From positions 1 to 64,000 of the forward strand of contig CAYRBD010000003.1 in the NCBI GenBank assembly GCA_964422465.1: 64,000 nucleotides of DNA, in the 5' to 3' direction. Below, one piece after another: positions 43,286 through 53,200 of this stretch. The notes under the pieces are model-generated. The model had not been told where the DNA came from and ran no database searches. It saw only the letters and a program-made list of their open reading frames with translations. A program made the position numbers and the translations under genes. Position 1 is the first letter of the stretch; each line of letters starts with the position of its first letter. The stretch is from FW021-bin31 sp964422465 (GTDB lineage: Bacteria > Bacteroidota > Bacteroidia > Chitinophagales > Chitinophagaceae).

Positions 43286-44629
43286 TTATTCTCTATTTAC
43301 CTTTTCCAGCTTCATCTTTGCTACAATAAAATCATAAGCGGCTTGTAAATAAGCCGTCTTGGCTTGTTGATAGGCAAAGTTACTCTTTGCCCAGTCTCCG
43401 GATAACAAGCGGCCGTTTTCAAATTGTTCCGTGGTTGCCTGTAAAGTTTTACGAACCCGTTCCATGTTCTTTTTTTTCTGGAAAAGGTCTCTTTCTTTAT
43501 AAAGAAGGTCATTCATGGCTTGCAGCTTATCCAACTGGACCTGGTTTAGCTGTTCCTGATAACTGGATTGATCGGACTTGCTTTGCAACTGCAGGGCTTC
43601 AATTTTCTTTACCCGATCCAGACCTTCGGTAAGGGGTAGTTTTATGGAAACTCCAACATAGCTGTTGCCATACCAGTTTTGGCTGTTGAACAGATCAAAA
43701 TCATTATCATAAAAATTGGTTCCGTAAAATCCATTTAAGGATACGGTGGGCAGGAAGGTGGCCCGGGTATTTTGTAACTGGATTTCGGTCAGGGCTTTTT
43801 GTTGGTTCCATTTTTTCAAAGAAAGGCTGTTTGCGGTGTCTCCGGTTTGTGTTTTATATTCTGAGAGGAGTCCAGAGATGCTATCCGTTAGAATAAAATG
43901 ATGTTTTTGTGAAGGGGTGTAGCCCAGATCTGCTGTTAGTTGCAAACGTGCATTAGCCAGAATTTTTTTAGCCTTCAGGTAATTGCTTAAGGCAGTGCTT
44001 TTTTCAGAAGCTATCAGGTTGAGATCAGTAATCTTTAATCGACCGGCTTCGTATTGCTCCTGTGTCATTTTTAATATTTTGTTTTTGTTTACCGTGTCTG
44101 CTACGGCAAGCCGGAGTTGTATTTCTGCGATCATGCAGGCGCCATAGTCTTCCCCAACCTTGAATCGCAAATTGTTTGAAGCTATTTCTTTGTCGGTACG
44201 GCTGATGGCGGCTTTTTGTTTAGCTTCCCGAATTTGGCCGTGGGTTTGGGGATTAAAGAGATCCACTTTAGCATTCAGGCCTGCGTTGCTCGTCCAGTTA
44301 GTCATAAATTTGAGTGGCATAATTTTTCCTTCCGGAGCATCCGGGTTGAAGGCTTTTGCAGGTACCGGGGTGGTCGGGATAATCAGGTTGCGCTTTACGT
44401 CATAATTGGCATATATATCGGGTATTCTTTCCCAACGTGCCTGTTCTACCTGTTTTTTAGATAGCGCTGCATTCAAAGATTTTACCCGTAAACCCGGATT
44501 GTTTTCCAGAGCCAGTTTCTGTGCTTCTTTCAGAGACAGGTTTCCCGGCAATTCCTTTTTCTGAGCAATTGCCTGATAGAGAAAAGATACTGTGAAGAAA
44601 AGAAATAAGATGATTTTGACTTTCATCAT
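43286..44629 (-). CDS. TolC-family outer membrane efflux protein
   Basis: This 447-aa outer-membrane factor has a signal peptide (FLFFTVSFLYQAIAQ) and long alpha-helical coiled regions (repeated LRxxVGxxY and Gln-rich segments) of the OEP duplicated fold. Typical pieces are LSLKEAQKLALENNPGLRV and YEAGRLKITDLNLIASE near the middle, with a second-half equivalent ATTEQFENGRLLSGDWAKS. It is the last of four co-directional genes and provides the exit channel for the ABC exporter encoded by the preceding three. The gene ends 8 bp from the convergent carboxylase stop. Confidence 0.93.
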   Translation of the reverse strand: MMKVKIILFLFFTVSFLYQAIAQKKELPGNLSLKEAQKLALENNPGLRVKSLNAALSKKQVEQARWERIPDIYANYDVKRNLIIPTTPVPAKAFNPDAPEGKIMPLKFMTNWTSNAGLNAKVDLFNPQTHGQIREAKQKAAISRTDKEIASNNLRFKVGEDYGACMIAEIQLRLAVADTVNKNKILKMTQEQYEAGRLKITDLNLIASEKSTALSNYLKAKKILANARLQLTADLGYTPSQKHHFILTDSISGLLSEYKTQTGDTANSLSLKKWNQQKALTEIQLQNTRATFLPTVSLNGFYGTNFYDNDFDLFNSQNWYGNSYVGVSIKLPLTEGLDRVKKIEALQLQSKSDQSSYQEQLNQVQLDKLQAMNDLLYKERDLFQKKKNMERVRKTLQATTEQFENGRLLSGDWAKSNFAYQQAKTAYLQAAYDFIVAKMKLEKVNRE

Positions 44630-44640
44630 TGCAGTTTTTT

Positions 44641-45777
44641 TTATTTAAAAACAGAAGCCGGTTCCAGTTTATTAATCTTTCTTATGGCAAAAAGAGAACC
44701 TCCTACCGATATGAACAGCGTAACCAATAATAAAATTACAATAAGACGGGGAGACAAATTCAGGATCAGGCCGGCGTTTGCTACTCCTTGTTTAAAGAGG
44801 AATAACAGAAGTAAGGCAATAATAAAACCAATCAGAGCGAAGAGCAAGGCCTGCGTCAGGATTAATTTGCGTACATAACCATTGGAGGCTCCTATGGCTT
44901 TAAAAGTTCCGTAATCTTTTAACCGGTCCAGGACAGCAGAATACAAAGTTAGTCCAATAATAAAAAAGCCGGTAATGATGGCAAATACAACCAGTGTACC
45001 AAAGCTTAGCCCCATGTTGGTGGTACTCAGTAATTGCTTGACGGTAGATTTTCTAAGGTCATCTATTACCCACGCCTTTACCCCAAAAAAAGTATGGTTG
45101 ATCCTTGCAGCTACTTGTTTAATGTTAGCATTAGAATTTACTTTTACGGCTACAATGCTTACTTTATCATTTGGAAAATTGCCATAAAAGCGGGCATTAT
45201 CCAGGTCGGCATACATATAATGCCCTCCAAAAGCCTGTACATTTTTTGTCTCCACCGCTATAGAAGCGTTTTTTCCATTTATTTCAAAAGCCGTTCCTAT
45301 ATTCAGAGATGCTTTTAGCGCGTTGGCATCAAAATAATCTGCTGATACGGTATTGGCTTGCATAAGGGAAGATATCCGGCCTTTTATAATTTTAGTGGTA
45401 TCCGGCCCTCCGGCAAATACCGGTCCATTGCTGCCAATAATAACTACCGGGGAAGATTTTCCATCTGCCAGGGTGATCGTTGCATTTGTAACTACGATTG
45501 GATACGTATTTTCAACGCCTTCAATACTTCGGATTTCGCGCACCAGGCGGGTATCAATCTGCGATAACACATTCACATTTTGCGTGGCATTATCGATCAC
45601 CCAAATCTGCCCGGCTTCAGGATTGGCATTGTTCATCAACCCGCCCATTACGGTGGTTATGAATTTCAGGGTACCCAATTGTTGCCCGATTAAAAAGATA
45701 CTGATGACAATACCAACTATAATCCCTATACTCTTAGGCCTGTCAAACCGCATAAATTTCAGGGCTGTGCGGATCAT
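44641..45777 (-). CDS. ABC exporter permease (DevC / FtsX-MacB type)
   Basis: This 378-aa permease has an N-terminal helix (GIIVGIVISIFLIGQQLGTL), a large periplasmic domain (about 45-255) and three C-terminal helices (about 260-378, ending FAIRKINKLEPASVFK). This is the FtsX/MacB topology of the type VII ABC superfamily. Its start overlaps the stop of the adaptor gene upstream by 4 bp. With the HlyD protein and TolC it would form a tripartite DevABC-like complex that exports lipids, peptides or drugs using mechanotransmission. The substrate is unknown. Confidence 0.9.
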   Translation of the reverse strand: MIRTALKFMRFDRPKSIGIIVGIVISIFLIGQQLGTLKFITTVMGGLMNNANPEAGQIWVIDNATQNVNVLSQIDTRLVREIRSIEGVENTYPIVVTNATITLADGKSSPVVIIGSNGPVFAGGPDTTKIIKGRISSLMQANTVSADYFDANALKASLNIGTAFEINGKNASIAVETKNVQAFGGHYMYADLDNARFYGNFPNDKVSIVAVKVNSNANIKQVAARINHTFFGVKAWVIDDLRKSTVKQLLSTTNMGLSFGTLVVFAIITGFFIIGLTLYSAVLDRLKDYGTFKAIGASNGYVRKLILTQALLFALIGFIIALLLLFLFKQGVANAGLILNLSPRLIVILLLVTLFISVGGSLFAIRKINKLEPASVFK

Positions 45778-46727
45778 GGATTTTCATTTTTTAAATAAAT
45801 GATACATTCCACTTTGCTGTTGAGTAATAGGTTATCAGGATGATCCAGCAGGACTTTAAACCGCCTGACCCGGCGGTCCTGTTTCTCTCCGGGCGCATCG
45901 GTAAAGAGCGATTTATTACTTAGTTCGGGTGACAGATAAATTATTTCCCCGGTAGTGATCGTGTGTGCATCTCCGATATAATGAACTTTGGCCTGCTGGC
46001 CGATTCTGAGCTTGTTTGCAAACATTTCATCTGCCTCGCCGTGTACTACCCGGGGACCGGCCGGAGCAAAGGTTGCGAAAGAGGTCAGAGGTTCAATGGC
46101 GCTTCCTATCTGGGCGTTCATGTTTAGGATGACTCCATCAGAAGGCGCTCGGATGGTTTTCTCTTTTAGTTTGTGTTCAGCTGATTGTAGCTGGGTTTGT
46201 AAGGTTTTTATTTTGGAATGGTCAATTGAAACTACCTTTTGGCTTTGTGCTAATTGGACTTCCAACACTTTTTTATCTGTTATTAGATTTTCTACGTTTT
46301 CCCTGGTCTCGGCGCCGGTTTCCGCCAGTTTTTTGCTGGTTTTCAGCGTCTGTTCCTTATTTTGCAATTGAATCTTATATTGTCGAACGGCAATTTTATC
46401 CGATTCAAGCTGTTGTTGTTGGGTGGCAATCTGGTCTTTGAGTTGTTGCACTTCCAGATCAGCTTCTCTTTGTTTGAGCGTTAAAATAAGAGTCCCCTTT
46501 TTTACAGTATCTCCGGCCTGCCGATTGATGGAGTAAACAATCCCTCCGGCATCTGAAGCCAGGTTGACCAGCCCATTTAGGGGTTCTATTTTACCAATAC
46601 CCACTACTTTTTGAACCTTCTTTGGAACGGTGAGAGTATCCTTACCCCTTGTTCCTGTAGCCTGTTCATTTTTGGAATTGCATGAAAAAAGTAGAATGAA
46701 CAGCACCAAAAAAGGGAGGTATTTCAT
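45774..46727 (-). CDS. HlyD-family periplasmic adaptor (DevB-like)
   Basis: This 317-aa membrane-fusion lipoprotein (LFSC lipobox, Cys16) has a barrel-sandwich hybrid around two halves. They are GLVNLASDAGGIVYSINRQAGDTVKKGTLIL and, after a long coiled coil, KTIRAPSDGVILNMNAQIGSAIEP. Coiled-coil heptads (QVQQLKDQIATQQQQLESDK and later) form the hairpin that docks to TolC. It bridges the permease and the outer-membrane channel. It lies 12 bp after the ATPase gene and overlaps the permease gene by 4 bp. Confidence 0.92.
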   Translation of the reverse strand: MKYLPFLVLFILLFSCNSKNEQATGTRGKDTLTVPKKVQKVVGIGKIEPLNGLVNLASDAGGIVYSINRQAGDTVKKGTLILTLKQREADLEVQQLKDQIATQQQQLESDKIAVRQYKIQLQNKEQTLKTSKKLAETGAETRENVENLITDKKVLEVQLAQSQKVVSIDHSKIKTLQTQLQSAEHKLKEKTIRAPSDGVILNMNAQIGSAIEPLTSFATFAPAGPRVVHGEADEMFANKLRIGQQAKVHYIGDAHTITTGEIIYLSPELSNKSLFTDAPGEKQDRRVRRFKVLLDHPDNLLLNSKVECIIYLKNENP

Positions 46728-46739
46728 GGTTTTTTATTT

Positions 46740-47456
46740 TTACCGGTTAGTTTTATTTTTACCATTTCCATTTTCCTGGATTGGTTTATCTGAAACTCGA
46801 CCTTCTGATAAATAAATGATGCGGTCTGCATATTTTCTTAAACGCGTATCGTGGGTAACAACTACCACCGCTTTATTTCTTTGCGAAAGGGTTTTTAACT
46901 CTTCCATAACCTTGCCGGCACTTTGGGTATCAATAGAAGCTGTAGGCTCGTCACATAAGAGCAGGGCAGGATCGGTAACCAATGCACGGGCGATGGCAAC
47001 CCGCTGCTTTTGCCCGCCGCTCAGCATTTTAGGAAGACTGTTCATCCTCGCAAGCAGTTCTACTTTTTCCAGAGCTTCTTTTGCCTTGTTTTGGGCAGAA
47101 TGGCGGTTTTCATGTTTTAACAGAAGAGGGGCCATTACATTTTCCAGGGCAGACAAAGGCTGCAACAAGTTGAAACCCTGAAAAACAAAACCAATATTTT
47201 CCAGCCGGATTTTGGCTAATTCTTTTTCGGATAGGATGCTTACCTTTTGTCCCCGGATGAAAACACTTCCCGAAGTCGGATAAATAACACAGCCCAGTAG
47301 GGAAAGGAGCGTGGTTTTGCCGGAACCGGAAGGGCCCAAAATGAGGGTTAGCTCGTGTGTATTAAAGTCGAGTGTGCTTTCCGCTAAGGCCGTAATGAGC
47401 GTATCTCCTGTTTTATAAGTCTTTGAAGCATTCTGAATGGCGGCCACCGTCTCCAT
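46740..47456 (-). CDS. ABC transporter ATP-binding protein (DevA/LolD-type)
   Basis: This 238-aa ATPase of the MacB/LolD group is the first gene of the exporter operon. It has Walker A GPSGSGKTTLL, signature LSGGQKQRVAIARAL, Walker B LLLCDEPTAS and switch His in VVVTHDTRLRKYADRI. It powers the permease encoded at 44641. Its promoter has a perfect -7 element TAAATTTG (47492-47485 on the minus strand), overlapped by the inverted repeat described at 47491-47565. Confidence 0.94.
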   Translation of the reverse strand: METVAAIQNASKTYKTGDTLITALAESTLDFNTHELTLILGPSGSGKTTLLSLLGCVIYPTSGSVFIRGQKVSILSEKELAKIRLENIGFVFQGFNLLQPLSALENVMAPLLLKHENRHSAQNKAKEALEKVELLARMNSLPKMLSGGQKQRVAIARALVTDPALLLCDEPTASIDTQSAGKVMEELKTLSQRNKAVVVVTHDTRLRKYADRIIYLSEGRVSDKPIQENGNGKNKTNR

Positions 47457-47484
47457 ATTAGGTATGGTATTGTATTTTATATTG

Positions 47485-47588
47485 CAAATTTAGAACGAAA
47501 ACATTTAATAGAAAAAATAATTTAGCGTTATATCGTTCTAATATTTACGTTATTATGACGATAACATTCTAAGATAAATTTACTTTTG
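47485..47588. promoter_or_regulatory. Divergent promoter region with inverted repeats, export operon / MarR
   Basis: TAAATTTG on the minus strand (47492-47485) faces the exporter, and TACTTTTG (47581-47588) faces the MarR-type gene. Between them TAGAACGA (47491-47498) pairs with TCGTTCTA (47533-47540), 34 bp apart. A smaller GTTAT/ATAAC pair lies at 47549-47565. These are candidate binding sites of the MarR-type regulator; the first arm overlaps the exporter -7 element. Confidence 0.5.
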
Positions 47589-47612
47589 CCTCTCAAAAAA
47601 ACTTAAACAGGT

Positions 47613-48275
47613 ATGAAATCAAGGGAAACGCTCATTCAGGTCATTGAATACCTTGCCGTTTTCGAAGAAGAAAATCCCCATCTGGAAGGTTATGAGCTGA
47701 ATGATTTTTTAAGTTTCATGCAAAGTCGAACCTGTAAGGTGTCAGCTAAACAGATTGCAAGACCAATCGGAGGAAGTAAAAAGCCCGGTGGGTTTAATTT
47801 TAGTGAAAATGCAAAGGCTTTGCTGTCTCGTCAGATTGGATTAATTTATCGCTATGCCAAAGAATATACCAAAAAGGCGCTGAAAGGAAGTTCCCTGCAG
47901 ACTGTAGAGGAATTCTCTTTTCTGGTTGTGTTGATGACCTATGATCACCTTTCCAAAACAGATTTAATCCTGAAAAATGTTATGGGTAAAACGTCCGGAA
48001 TCGAGGTGATCAAGCGGTTATTAAAAAAAGGGTTGATTCGGCAATTTGCCGATAAAAAGGATAGGCGTAGCCAGTTGGTCGCTATCACGGAGAAAGGCCT
48101 TAAAGAAATGAAAAAAGTTTTCCCTAAAATGCAGATAGCCTCAGAAATAATTGCGGGAAATCTGACAGTTTCCGAACAAAGAACATTGCTTTTTCTTCTA
48201 CAAAAATTAGATACTTATCACAACAATTTATTTCTAAACCACAGAGATGAAGAACTTGAAGATATTATGAAATAA
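47613..48275 (+). CDS. MarR-family transcriptional regulator
   Basis: This 220-aa regulator has a winged helix at about 95-175: LMTYDHLSKTDLILKNVMGKTSGIEVIKRLLKKGLIRQ and DKKDRRSQLVAITEKGLKEM, the beta-wing signature of MarR. The N-terminal 80 residues are an extension not found in minimal MarR proteins. It is divergent from the DevABC-type exporter and probably represses it, with release by a ligand. The inverted repeats in the shared promoter support this arrangement. Confidence 0.88.
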   Translation: MKSRETLIQVIEYLAVFEEENPHLEGYELNDFLSFMQSRTCKVSAKQIARPIGGSKKPGGFNFSENAKALLSRQIGLIYRYAKEYTKKALKGSSLQTVEEFSFLVVLMTYDHLSKTDLILKNVMGKTSGIEVIKRLLKKGLIRQFADKKDRRSQLVAITEKGLKEMKKVFPKMQIASEIIAGNLTVSEQRTLLFLLQKLDTYHNNLFLNHRDEELEDIMK

Positions 48276-48320
48276 TGCGTAACATTCCTGGCCACAGAAA
48301 CAATTCTTTATACCACAGCT

Positions 48321-48896
48321 TTATTTTATATTTTTTACCTTTTCCGAAACCGGTGCTATTAAAATTTCTGAAAGTTTTTTTACTGCAATCGTCATTTGGG
48401 CTTCAACAGTTTTTATTGATAAATTTAAAACAGCTGCTACTTCTTTATACTTTAGCCCATCTTCCCGGATGAGTTTAAAAATAAGTTTACAACGGGCAGG
48501 AAGGCGGTCTATCGCTTTTTCTATTTTTTCCTTTAATTCTGCTGTAATTAATATTTTCTCGGGATCCATAGAAAACTTCAGATGAGATTCACTTATTTGG
48601 TGAATATCTACTGTTTCTTTAAGTTGGTTTTTACTCAGGTAATCCAGCGACTTATTTTTTACCGCTACATAAAAATAAACATCCGGGTTTTCGATTTTAT
48701 AAAGCTGTTCGCGCCGCCGCCACAAATTGATGAAAACATCATTAACAATTTCTTCAGCCTGTTCTTTTGTATGAACTATTAAAAAGGAAAATCGCAACAA
48801 TCGGGGAAAATAATAGTGGTATAAGTCGCGAAAGGCTTTTGTATCCCCATCCCCTGCAATTCGTAAAAGACTTTTGCGTACCGCTGCCTGTTCCAT
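48321..48896 (-). CDS. ECF RNA polymerase sigma factor (FecI-like)
   Basis: This 191-aa ECF sigma factor has region 2 with YYFPRLLRFSFLIVHTKEQAEEIVNDVFINLW and region 4 with LPARCKLIFKLIREDGLKYKEVAAVLNLSIKTVEAQM. It is transcribed away from the FecR/SusC/SusD genes at 49022, unlike the collinear order of the first locus. The divergent space holds an ECF-type promoter before fecR. It probably controls fecR and the SusC/D pair through the STN-domain signal. Confidence 0.92.
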   Translation of the reverse strand: MEQAAVRKSLLRIAGDGDTKAFRDLYHYYFPRLLRFSFLIVHTKEQAEEIVNDVFINLWRRREQLYKIENPDVYFYVAVKNKSLDYLSKNQLKETVDIHQISESHLKFSMDPEKILITAELKEKIEKAIDRLPARCKLIFKLIREDGLKYKEVAAVLNLSIKTVEAQMTIAVKKLSEILIAPVSEKVKNIK

Positions 48897-48974
48897 AATG
48901 AAGAATTTATGATTCCCTTTCCATACCGTAAAATTACCTGAAATTATCTTTTTAAAAAAATCAAAAAAGGTTTA

Positions 48975-48998
48975 GGGGTATTTTCTTTTTCTCCCGTC
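48975..48998 (+). promoter_or_regulatory. Candidate ECF-dependent promoter before fecR (locus 2)
   Basis: GGGGTA (48975-48980), 14 bp of pyrimidines, then CGTC (48995-48998), 23 bp before the fecR start. CGTC is the classic -10 of many ECF factors. GGGGTA is a plausible -35 for this group. No TAnnTTTG is present. Confidence 0.5.
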
Positions 48999-49021
48999 CT
49001 TAAAATAAAGGCAACTTATCA

Positions 49022-50119
49022 ATGGATGAAACGCGGGTTTGGGAACTCATGGCAAAGGCGCTGGCAAAGGAGGCCACCAATGAGGAATTATTGGAACTGC
49101 AGGAGGCAGTACGAGCACATCCTGAATGGGGGCAGGCCTATTTTTATTTGCAGAGTTTGAGTGTGAATATCAGAGATGAAAATGAGTTGGCAGCAGAAGA
49201 AAAAAGGATGGAAGTAAAAGGGCTTCAAAGAATGGAGCAGTTGTTTTTTGTTGATCCACCGGAAAAGACGGATAAAATAAAAACGATCCATTGGTATAAA
49301 AAGTATAGAAAAATAGGGATCGCTGCTTCCTTTTTGCTGCTTTTGGGAGTAACTGCATTGTTTTTTCTCTTTCAGCCTCACCAGCAGATACAGAAGCCTC
49401 TTGCGCCGGTAAAGAACCGGGCACAAACTTATGTAGCTTCTCAGGCGACTTCAATTGAATTGGCGGATGGGACGAAAGTCTGGTTAAACAGGGGAAGCAC
49501 TTTAAAATGTGATAAAACATTTGACAACAGGAATAGAATAGTAACCCTGGATGGAGAAGCTTTTTTTGATGTGGCAAAGAAGGAACAACATCCTTTTATT
49601 GTCAGGTTAAAAACAGGGATTAGCATTAAGGTACTGGGAACTCAATTTAATATAAAAGCCTATGCTAATACGCCAATCCTGGAGGCTTCCCTGATTAGTG
49701 GAAAAATAGCTTTAGACTTTAACAAACCGGGAAAAGACAGAATTGTCATGCAACCTCATGAGAAGGTTACAATTGATTTAAATAAACTTAATACCAATAT
49801 CAGAATTTCGGCACCTGAGGAGAATGCAGTACAAAAGAATAAGATACAGATTAACCCGCTGGACCAGAAAATTTCGGAAACCGCCTGGATGGATAATCGA
49901 TTGTCTTTTTATGATATGTCTTTTGAAGAATTGTCTTACGAATTAGAACGGATATATGGTGTAAAAATCATTTTTAAAGATAAAAAATTAAAAAATTATC
50001 ACCTGACAGGGTCTTTTAAGGATGAAAATCTTGATCAGGTTTTGCAGGCTTTACAGATTACCACGCCGTTTGAATATAAATCGAAAGGAGATGAAATCAT
50101 ATTTATTGCTAAACCATAA
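49022..50119 (+). CDS. FecR-family anti-sigma factor
   Basis: This 365-aa anti-sigma factor is cognate to the ECF factor at 48896. A cytoplasmic N-terminus (1-97) is followed by a membrane helix (IGIAASFLLLLGVTALFFLF), a FecR domain (ELADGTKVWLNRGSTLKCD, TLDGEAFFDVAKKEQHPFIV, VLGTQFNIKAYA) and a C-terminal DUF4974 domain (ELERIYGVKIIFKDKKLKN). It transmits binding of ligand by the SusC downstream to the sigma factor. The 3' side carries the second mini-ORF/hairpin leader. Confidence 0.93.
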   Translation: MDETRVWELMAKALAKEATNEELLELQEAVRAHPEWGQAYFYLQSLSVNIRDENELAAEEKRMEVKGLQRMEQLFFVDPPEKTDKIKTIHWYKKYRKIGIAASFLLLLGVTALFFLFQPHQQIQKPLAPVKNRAQTYVASQATSIELADGTKVWLNRGSTLKCDKTFDNRNRIVTLDGEAFFDVAKKEQHPFIVRLKTGISIKVLGTQFNIKAYANTPILEASLISGKIALDFNKPGKDRIVMQPHEKVTIDLNKLNTNIRISAPEENAVQKNKIQINPLDQKISETAWMDNRLSFYDMSFEELSYELERIYGVKIIFKDKKLKNYHLTGSFKDENLDQVLQALQITTPFEYKSKGDEIIFIAKP

Positions 50120-50132
50120 AATCACCTAATCC

Positions 50133-50144
50133 ATGAAAACATAA
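50133..50144 (+). other. Conserved mini-ORF (Met-Lys-Thr-stop) in the FecR-SusC leader
   Basis: ATGAAAACATAA with ATCC before it, 13 bp after the fecR stop. It is the counterpart of ATGAAACAATAA at 13307, which lies 12 bp after its own fecR stop. Confidence 0.45.
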
Positions 50145-50159
50145 CACATGCCACAAAAA

Positions 50160-50189
50160 GAAACGTATAGCACTATAGCTACACGTTTC
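50160..50189 (+). promoter_or_regulatory. Leader hairpin upstream of susC (locus 2)
   Basis: The stem is GAAACGT/ACGTTTC, then an A.C mismatch, four more pairs (TAGC/GCTA) and a six-base loop ACTATA. It is followed by CCCCAAAATGAG and lies 90 bp before the susC start. Layout (7 bp, A.C, inner stem, six-base loop, then CAAAA-TGA) equals that of the hairpin at 13366, although most stem bases differ. Confidence 0.6.
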
Positions 50190-50279
50190 CCCAAAATGAG
50201 TAAAGGTAAAGAAATCGCAATTGAAGGCCTGACAACCCAAACACGATTTCTATCTCGAACCCCTAATCAATGTAAAGAT

Positions 50280-53200
50280 ATGAAAAAGAAACACAACTTA
50301 GCGCTCTTTTGTCTGTCCAAAAGGAGTTTAAAGGTTTTATTCTGTATGAAATTAATTTTCTTATGCACTTTTATCTGCTGTTTGCAAGTGTCTGCAAAAG
50401 TTTATTCCCAGGATGCAAAAATTGACCTGACCCTTGATAGTGTAACTATATCAAAGGCTTTAAAGGTAATCAGTCGAAAAAGCAATTATCATTTTCTGTA
50501 TAATAATGACCTGTTGCCCAAAAAGGCAAGGGTAAGTGTAAATGCAACAGATCGGACGGTACCCGAATTACTCAAAAATCTGCTACCGCAGGCGGGACTT
50601 TCCTGGCAGATATTAAACAACAAACTTGTTGCTATCGGCTATACAAAAACCGATATCAGCGAGATAACCGGTAAAGTAACGGACAGCCTGGGCAATCCGC
50701 TGACGGGAGTATCCATCCAGGTAAAAGGGACCACGCAGGGAACGGTTACAGATGCGGGAGGTACTTTTACCCTCCAGGTTCCCGACAGCGCGGTTCTGGT
50801 GGTCTCTTATCTGGGGTTTCAGAAACAGGAAATTGCTGTAAATGGCAGGTCGCACCTGGATATTACAATGCATCCTGCTGAGGCAACCGGGCTGAATGAA
50901 GTGGTGGTTACCGCCTTAGGATTGAAAAGACAGGACCGGGAGTTGGGATATTCTACCCAAAAGATCGAAGGTTCTACTTTACAAACCGTTAAAGGCATTG
51001 ATGTAGGTACTTCCCTGACAGGGAAAGTTTCAGGAATGATGGTCAAAAACAGTTCTGAATTTATGGCCGAGCCCGCCATAACAATCAGAGGAGAAAGTCC
51101 TTTGCTGGTGGTAGATGGCGTTCCTTTTGGAAATATGACTTTAAGAGATATTCCGGCAGATGATATAGAATCTATCGATGTGCTGAAAGGCGCTACGGCT
51201 TCTGCGCTTTATGGGGCACGTGGAGGAAGCGGCGCTATCATGGTAACGACTAAAAGCGGTATGGGGAAAAAGGGATTGCATGTTTCAATAAACAGCAGCA
51301 CCATGTTTGAAGCCGGATATCTGGCTATACCCAAGATGCAAAGTGAGTACGGCCGAACCATTAATACTGCCACCAATACCTATAACCGTTCAGGAGGAGG
51401 GGCCTGGGGTCCGCCACTGGATGGTAGAGAAGTTATTCAATGGGATCCTATCAGCAAGACAATGAAGGAAATGCCTTTTATTGCAAGAGGGAAAAATAAT
51501 TTTAAGAACTTTTTACAGCAGGGATACATTTTGAATAACAATGTAAGTATCCGGCAAACAGGAGAAATGGGGGGTATCAGGGCCTCTGCTACCTGGGAAC
51601 AGAATAAAGGAACTTATCCCAACTCCCGTTTTGATAAGGTTACCTATAGTGTTGGTGGGGATATCAAGATTAACCGTTTTTCGTTATCCACCACTGTTGC
51701 ATACAACAACCAATCTTCTCCTAATATCGGTTTTAGCGGATATACAGGTTACGATCCCATGTATAGTCTGCTGGTATGGAGCGCTCCCGATTGGAATGTC
51801 TTGGATTATAAGGATTATTGGCTGGTTCCTAATGAGGTTCAAAACAGCAGTTATACTTCCGGTATCAACAACCCTTATTTTGATCGCTATCAACGAACCC
51901 ACTCCTATAAAAAGGATATCTTTCACGGTCAATTAACCCTGAATTATGAATTTACAGACTGGTTAAAAATTATGGCCCGGACGGGTTATGACAATTATAG
52001 CAATAAGCAGGAAGTGAAAATATCCGAGGGTTCTTTCCAGGGAGGTGGATCCAGTACAGTTTTGAAAGGAGGAACCGAAATCTGGGGAGAGTCTCAGCGA
52101 GGTTCTTTTAATTCCGGTATTAGCCGGGGCTTTAGTACCAATACGGATGTCATTCTGTTTGCTGATAAAAAAGTCAAGGATTTTTCAATGAATGCCTTTT
52201 TAGGAGGATCGATCTTTTACAGTCAGGATGAAGGCATGGAAGCACTTACCAAAGGAGGGCTTACCATTCCGGCTTTTTATTCCTTAAAGGCTTCTGTAAA
52301 TCCGGTTTATGTCAACTCTTTGCTCTCCAAACAACAAACGAACAGCCTTTATGGAAAGTTAGGATTAGGCTGGCGTAACCTGGCATTTTTAGAAGGAACG
52401 TTCCGTAACGACTGGGCCTCTACCTTACCTAAGGCCACGCGATCTTACTTTTACCCCAGCATTTCGGGTAGTTTTATTCCAAGTGAATTGTTTGAACATG
52501 CAGATTGGTTATCTTTTTGGAAATTGCGGGGCTCCTGGACGACTTACCGAACTCCGGCCGCGATATATGACATCAATAATGTTTATACCATTGCTACCAA
52601 TCAGTGGAATAATTTAAGTACAGCTACTTTCCCAACTTCAATCCGGCCGTCAAATATACATGCAGAAGGCTCTTCCTCTCTTGAAGTTGGTACGCATGGG
52701 AGTTTTATTAATGACCGTTTTTCTGTGGATGTTACGCTTTATAAAAAACGGATGTTTGATTTTATCGTGCAGGCGCCGATAAGCCCTTCTTCCGGATATA
52801 ATTCAGTTTATACCAACAGCCAGGAAGAACATACACGCCGGGGAGTAGAGGTTACCCTAAATGCTACTCCCGTAAAAACAAGCGACTTCACCTGGAACCT
52901 GGCGGTTAACTGGTCCAAATATGCCACCTATTTTACCAGGCTGGATTCACAATATTCCGTTCAGGGAAAAGACTGGGTACAGCTGGATAAACGAGTAGAT
53001 TATTATACCATTAAGAAGTACGAGACTGATCAAAATGGAGACATGGTTTTTAACAATGGGTTACCGACTTATCAGCCTTTTGCTTCCCTCGCCGGATATA
53101 GTGATCCGGATTGGATATGGGGATTTAATACGAATTTGCATTATAAAAACTTCTCGCTCTCCCTTTCTATGGATGGCAGAGTAGGAGGTCTGGCTCAATC

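Noticed and set aside
50148..50280. Upstream ATG of the second SusC
   Set aside because: Starting there would translate the leader hairpin and place 44 basic, non-signal residues before the signal peptide. The ATG at 50280 matches other SusC proteins.
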